A stretch of DNA of 36,153 nucleotides from an uncultured Flavobacteriales bacterium. Lineage in GTDB: Bacteria > Bacteroidota > Bacteroidia > Flavobacteriales_D > Sanyastnellaceae. Under the pieces are notes generated by a model, which saw only the letters and a list, made by a program, of their open reading frames with translations, searched no databases and was not told where the DNA came from. The position numbers and the translations under genes are program-made. How positions within the stretch are numbered: position 1 is the stretch's first letter; each line of letters begins with the position of its first letter. The stretch covers positions 1 to 36,153 of the forward strand of contig CALKFF010000021.1 in NCBI GenBank assembly GCA_938084585.1, in the 5' to 3' direction. Shown in pieces: positions 32,778 through 36,153 of this stretch.

Positions 32778-34023
32778 GGATGATGAGTTTTTGGCCCACG
32801 CGGATCATGGACGAATTCAAATCGTTCCAAGCCTTCAATTGGGACACGCGCACGCCGTGCTTCGACGCGATCGTCCCCAACACGTCGCCGCTCTTCACGC
32901 GGTACACCACAGGCTCCGGCTCGTATTTGATCTCTGGGGTCAACTCCGGCTTGTGCGCACGCATCGCCTCCTCTTGGGCCAAAAATTCGGCCACACCCGT
33001 CAATGGCCAACGGATGGGGAATTGCTCGTCCGGCCCAGGCACGATGCCCAAACGGTACATGGGGTTCAGGGCGGCAACCTCGGACTCCGTGAGGGAAGTG
33101 ACGGCCGCCATTTGGTCAAACCTCAACGGCCCCTGCACCATCAAGGTGTCCACGCTCAACCCGCTCGGCAAGGTGTTCTGCGGGAAGATGCCATGGTCGG
33201 CGTGGTGCTCCATGAGGTACACCACGGCGATGAAGTTGGGCACGTAGTTGCGGGTCTCACGCGGCAGAAACGGACGGACTTCCCAATAGTTGGTCTTCCC
33301 TCCTGACCGGCGAATCGCTTTGTTGACGTTGCCAGGACCGGCGTTGTACGCCGCAAGCGCGAAGTACCAGTCGTCGTACATCCTGTGCAACCGGCTCAGA
33401 TGCCGGCACGCCGCCTCCGTGGCCCTTCGAGGGTCCTTCCGCTCGTCCACGTAGCCGTCGATGCGCAACCCCTCGGCCTTCGCCGTATAGTACATGAATT
33501 GCCAGAGTCCGCGGGCCCCAGCCGGCGAACGCGCCTCCGGGTTCAAGCCGCTCTCCACCACGGAGAGGTACTTCAACTCCATGGGCAACCCCTCCCTGTC
33601 CAAGACTTCCTCGAACAAAGGGAAATACATCGCGGACCGACCGAGCATGGTGCCCAGGTGCTTGGTGCGCTTCGTGCCGTAGGTCTCAATGCGCCGTTGG
33701 GCGATGGGGTTCCACCTCAAGTCGAGGCCGCTTGTTTGGTCCAGCAGGGCCATGCGGGTGGCCACCGAGGCCGAATCCAGCCCTGTGCCCACGCGGGTCA
33801 CACCCACGTCTTCCACCGCCCACAACGACGTGTCAGAACTGACGCAATGCGCCGTGTTGCACCACTCCGCCCATTGACGTTCCCAATCCACGACAACCTC
33901 CTGGGACACGCTGTCCAAGGACAACGAGTCTGCGGACACGGCCAATGAATCAAATTGGGCCGTCGCCGACGCGATGCCCAAGATTCTGCCGATCCACGTC
34001 CACGTGACGACCGCGGCGCGCAT
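32755..34023 (-). CDS. MltD-like lytic transglycosylase with LysM domain
   Basis: A 422-residue exported murein enzyme that cleaves peptidoglycan between N-acetylmuramic acid and N-acetylglucosamine. A signal peptide ends near residue 23 (ASATAQ). The SLT domain spans about 140-270: LKYLSVVESGLNPEARSPAG with catalytic E157, GLWQFMYYTA, and YFALAAYNAGPGNVNKAIRR. A C-terminal LysM domain (about 373-418, YRVKSGDVLGTIASKHGVRV) binds peptidoglycan. The ATG at 34023 shares its A with the tatA stop (TGATG), which favours it over a TTG one codon earlier and implies coupling. Gene order tatA, transglycosylase, DUF4837 is common in the phylum. Confidence 0.93.
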   Translation of the reverse strand: MRAAVVTWTWIGRILGIASATAQFDSLAVSADSLSLDSVSQEVVVDWERQWAEWCNTAHCVSSDTSLWAVEDVGVTRVGTGLDSASVATRMALLDQTSGLDLRWNPIAQRRIETYGTKRTKHLGTMLGRSAMYFPLFEEVLDREGLPMELKYLSVVESGLNPEARSPAGARGLWQFMYYTAKAEGLRIDGYVDERKDPRRATEAACRHLSRLHRMYDDWYFALAAYNAGPGNVNKAIRRSGGKTNYWEVRPFLPRETRNYVPNFIAVVYLMEHHADHGIFPQNTLPSGLSVDTLMVQGPLRFDQMAAVTSLTESEVAALNPMYRLGIVPGPDEQFPIRWPLTGVAEFLAQEEAMRAHKPELTPEIKYEPEPVVYRVKSGDVLGTIASKHGVRVSQLKAWNDLNSSMIRVGQKLIIHADPNKI

Positions 34024-34196
34024 CAACCTTCCTTGTCGGTGCTGTCGGATTTGTCCTGGCTTCCGTTGGAAGCGTCTTTGAATTCCTTCATGCCTTGGCC
34101 CAAACCGCGCATGAGTTCAGGGATTTTGCGTCCGCCAAACAACAGCAAGACGACAAGGGCAATGAGAAGAAGTTGTGTTGGACCGACTGCACCCAT
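34023..34196 (-). CDS. tatA: Sec-independent translocase subunit TatA/E
   Basis: A 57-residue protein with one N-terminal membrane helix ([20 protein letters not shown]), the FGxxKxP hinge and an amphipathic helix ([16 protein letters not shown]), then a charged tail. It forms the protein-conducting part of the twin-arginine pathway for folded proteins. An in-frame ATG 18 codons upstream (34250) would place an extra polar stretch before the membrane helix, so 34196 is preferred. No tatC is in the window. It overlaps the transglycosylase gene by one base. Confidence 0.93.
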   Translation of the reverse strand: MGAVGPTQLLLIALVVLLLFGGRKIPELMRGLGQGMKEFKDASNGSQDKSDSTDKEG

Positions 34197-34254
34197 GATG
34201 AGAAGATTTGAGGCGAAGTTCTGAAATCCTGCCCAGTTCTCAACGCCCAAGGGC

Positions 34255-35103
34255 TCAAGCCTTCAACGGCATGTTGTCGATGAGCCTCACGCCCTCCACT
34301 TCCGCCGCCACCACCACGTAAGGCCTGGCCTCTTGACCACCTCCACTCCAGGGCACAAAGGTGAGCGCATCCAACACGTCGAGGTACTCCAGCGTCACGG
34401 CGGGGTTGGCCCTCAACGCCTCGCGTTGGGCTCGCACGGCGCGGTCCACATCCCCGTCCATGGCACCCCGCTGCACCGCAAGAAGCGCTTGGTGCAACGC
34501 CAACGCCGATGAACCGCCTTGCGTGCTCAATCGCGCGTTTCTCGAGCTCATTGCAAGGCCGGAAGGCTCGCGCACCAGCGGCGCAACCACCACCTTCAGT
34601 CCAGGGTGACGGTCCTTGGCCAGTTTCTCGATCACCCCGACCTGTTGCAAATCCTTTTCGCCAAACACCGCCAGGGTTGGATGAACCGCCTGGAACAACA
34701 AGTCCACCACAGCCACCACGCCGTCGAAATGGCCCGGGCGCCGTGCCCCCTCGTAGGCATGGGTGAGGGGCCCCCAATGCACCGCCGTCGCTTGAGGCTT
34801 CCCGCCGTAGAGCGCCTCTGCCGACGGCGCAAACACCGCGTCCGCGCCTGCCGCTTGGGCCTTGTCCATGTCGCCCTCCAGCGTCCGAGGATAGGTCTCG
34901 AAATCCTGGGCGTCGTTGAATTGAGTGGGGTTGACAAGGATGGACACGACCACCAACTCGGACTGGGATTTGGCCAACCTGATCAAGCTGGCATGCCCTT
35001 CGTGCAACGCCCCCATCGTGGGCACAAAACCGGTGACCTTCTCGTGCCACCCCATTGAAGCTTGCCATTGGGTCAAGGCGTCCAGCGACTGCAAAAGAAC
35101 CAT
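34255..35103 (-). CDS. panC: Pantothenate synthetase (pantoate-beta-alanine ligase)
   Basis: A 282-residue enzyme that joins pantoate and beta-alanine with ATP to make pantothenate. The nucleotidyl-transferase motif [12 protein letters not shown] (30-41) holds the HxGH site. [36 protein letters not shown] and [10 protein letters not shown] (the KMSKS-like loop) follow. The length is normal. It is divergent from the starch-synthase-like gene, with 99 bases between the two starts; this pairing is common in Bacteroidota. The next gene, tatA, starts 58 bases after its stop. Confidence 0.96.
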   Translation of the reverse strand: MVLLQSLDALTQWQASMGWHEKVTGFVPTMGALHEGHASLIRLAKSQSELVVVSILVNPTQFNDAQDFETYPRTLEGDMDKAQAAGADAVFAPSAEALYGGKPQATAVHWGPLTHAYEGARRPGHFDGVVAVVDLLFQAVHPTLAVFGEKDLQQVGVIEKLAKDRHPGLKVVVAPLVREPSGLAMSSRNARLSTQGGSSALALHQALLAVQRGAMDGDVDRAVRAQREALRANPAVTLEYLDVLDALTFVPWSGGGQEARPYVVVAAEVEGVRLIDNMPLKA

Positions 35104-35142
35104 GTGGAGGGGGTCTGAACGGGCTGAAACCCGCCGTTTTAC

Positions 35143-35173
35143 TTGGATTTTGGGGCGAATTTACCTATCTTCG
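35143..35173 (+). promoter_or_regulatory. Promoter (TTG-N20-TATCTTCG) for the starch-synthase-like gene
   Basis: A TTG at 35143-35145 is followed after 20 bases by TATCTTCG at 35166-35173. This is close to the Bacteroidota sigma-factor pattern TTG ... TAnnTTTG with its usual spacing. The leader to the ATG at 35203 would be about 22-25 bases. It is the only box in the window with a clear -33 element. Confidence 0.6.
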
Positions 35174-35202
35174 GGGTTCGTTTTACTCTTGACATAACCG
35201 GA

Positions 35203-36033
35203 ATGAGCAAGCCACGCGTCCTCTACATCTCTCAGCACCTGACCCCATACCTCCCTGAAACACCCATGAGCCATGTCTCACGGATGCTTCCCCAAGGGAC
35301 GCACGAGAAGGGCAAGGAGATTCGCGTGTTCATGCCACGTTTTGGCAAGATCAACGAACGTCGTCATCAACTCCACGAGGTCATCCGCTTGAGCGGCATG
35401 AACCTGAACGTGGACGACACGGACCACCCCTTGATCATCAAGGTGGCGTCCATCCCCACTGCCCGCATCCAGGTGTACTTCATCGACAACGACACCTACT
35501 TCAAGCGCAAGGCGGTTTTGCACGACGCGGACGACAAGTTCTTCGAAGACAACGACGAGCGCAGCCTCTTCTTCGTGCGGGGTGTGCTGGAAACCGTTCG
35601 GAAGCTGGGTTGGGCACCCGACATCATCCACTGCACAGGATGGATGTCCAGCCTCGTCCCAACCTACCTCAAACACGTGTTTGCGGACGAGCCCTACTTC
35701 GAAAAGGCCAAGGTCATCTACCACGTCTTCGACGAAGGGTTTGACGGTGAGCTCAACCCGCGCATGGCGGAAAAGGCTGTGGCACAAGGCATCCCTGCCG
35801 ACGCGTTGGCTGGCATCGCCAACCCCACGTTCGACAACCTCAACAGCCTGGCGATGGAAGGCGCAGACGCCATCATCGTCGGATCGGAAACGTTGACTGA
35901 AGGCACGCAAGCCACCTTGGCCAACATGGACAAGCCCATCTTGACGTACCGCGGAGAGGAAGGGTTCACAGGGGAAATCAACACCTTCTACGACGCCATC
36001 CTCGAGGGAAAAACTGAGGCTGTCGCGGAGTAA
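35203..36033 (+). CDS. Short glycogen/starch synthase-like protein (GT5 N-terminal domain only)
   Basis: A protein of 276 residues from the ATG at 35203, which matches the N-terminus of homologues (MSKPRVLYISQHLTPYLPE); the open frame upstream crosses the promoter. It resembles the N-terminal Rossmann domain of starch synthase: ISQHLTPYLPETPMSHVSRM, RVFMPRFGKINERRHQLHEV, DDTDHPLIIK and PDIIHCTGWMSSLVPTYLKH (the D-x-x-H-x-H/C-x-W type segment). It lacks the C-terminal half, which carries the donor-binding site of full GlgA (~470 residues). Proteins of this short length are usual in Bacteroidota and are annotated as glycogen synthase, but activity is not assured. It is followed by a lipoprotein gene. 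Confidence 0.88.
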   Translation: MSKPRVLYISQHLTPYLPETPMSHVSRMLPQGTHEKGKEIRVFMPRFGKINERRHQLHEVIRLSGMNLNVDDTDHPLIIKVASIPTARIQVYFIDNDTYFKRKAVLHDADDKFFEDNDERSLFFVRGVLETVRKLGWAPDIIHCTGWMSSLVPTYLKHVFADEPYFEKAKVIYHVFDEGFDGELNPRMAEKAVAQGIPADALAGIANPTFDNLNSLAMEGADAIIVGSETLTEGTQATLANMDKPILTYRGEEGFTGEINTFYDAILEGKTEAVAE

Positions 36034-36035
36034 TC

Positions 36036-36052
36036 AAGTTCTTCCTGAACTT
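36036..36052 (+). other. Small hairpin between the starch-synthase-like and lipoprotein genes
   Basis: AAGTTC TTCCT GAACTT is a perfect 6-base-pair inverted repeat with a 5-base loop, three bases after the stop at 36033. There is no T-run after it, so a terminator is doubtful. It may be an mRNA-stabilising or attenuating structure. Confidence 0.35.
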
Positions 36053-36061
36053 CGTGGCTTC

Positions 36062-36153
36062 ATGACAAGGAACCACACCCGCATCCACCCGACAGTCTGG
36101 TTGTTTTTTGGATGTCTTTTGACCGTGTTGTGGGGTTGCACCAAACCCCAAAC
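36062..36153 (+). CDS. Start of a putative DUF4270-type lipoprotein (3' end outside window)
   Basis: The last 92 bases open with an ATG and encode a basic start (MTRNHTRIHPTVW), a hydrophobic stretch (LFFGCLLTVLW) and a lipobox-like LWGC, giving lipidation at Cys26. The family guess rests on position: in Bacteroidota a DUF4270 lipoprotein gene commonly follows the short starch-synthase-like gene. Too little of the protein is present to confirm it. Confidence 0.6.
   Translation, partial: MTRNHTRIHPTVWLFFGCLLTVLWGCTKPQ

Overview
The window is a GC-rich stretch of a Bacteroidota chromosome, most likely a marine or freshwater Flavobacteriales-like lineage. Three kinds of evidence support this. 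First, two secreted proteins end in type IX secretion (T9SS) sorting domains. Second, there are Bacteroidota-restricted lipoprotein families (DUF4296, DUF4837 and the start of a DUF4270-like protein) in gene orders typical of the phylum (GT2-pyrC-DUF4296; tatA-lytic transglycosylase-DUF4837; panC diverging from a short starch-synthase-like gene). Third, the -7 promoter boxes are of the TAnnTTTG/TAnnTTCG type and Shine-Dalgarno sites are mostly absent. No rRNA, tRNA, CRISPR, insertion sequence or phage gene was seen.

Layout. Positions 1-11856 (minus strand) hold a block of four large exported proteins. In transcription order they are: a protein with cohesin-like domains and seven 62-residue Cys/Asp-rich repeats; a small cohesin-dockerin-like protein; a 1395-residue subtilisin-like protease with dockerin and T9SS sorting domain, followed by a clear intrinsic terminator; and a Cys-rich 27-residue-repeat protein with a FISUMP domain that runs off the left edge. 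A gene with an N-terminal helix-turn-helix-like module points away from this block and is followed by a DoxX-like membrane protein. Positions 13799-16138 encode a secreted multidomain protein with a lysyl-oxidase domain that keeps the copper-binding HxHxH motif and both cofactor-forming residues.

Positions 16255-29181 are mainly housekeeping: a coiled-coil membrane protein, a YraN-like nuclease, an operon of RsuA-type pseudouridine synthase, dolichol-phosphate-mannose-like GT2, dihydroorotase and DUF4296 lipoprotein, an NAD-dependent epimerase facing it, uvrC, a thiL-led operon with an asparagine-synthetase-like protein and a nitronate-monooxygenase-like protein, a phosphonatase-like HAD protein and a SlyD-like isomerase. 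Positions 29210-36153 hold a secreted M1 aminopeptidase, a panC/tatA/lytic transglycosylase/DUF4837 group on the minus strand, and a short starch-synthase-like gene followed by the start of a lipoprotein gene.

The most notable signals are: (i) the bacterial lysyl-oxidase-like domain next to a cohesin/dockerin/Cys-repeat surface locus; (ii) an asparagine-synthetase homologue that has lost key residues in both its glutaminase and its synthetase active sites; (iii) a pseudouridine synthase with Glu in place of the catalytic Asp; and (iv) a recurrent TAnnTT(T/C)G box placed only 4 or 7 bases before the start codon of several genes, which predicts leaderless or nearly leaderless transcripts.
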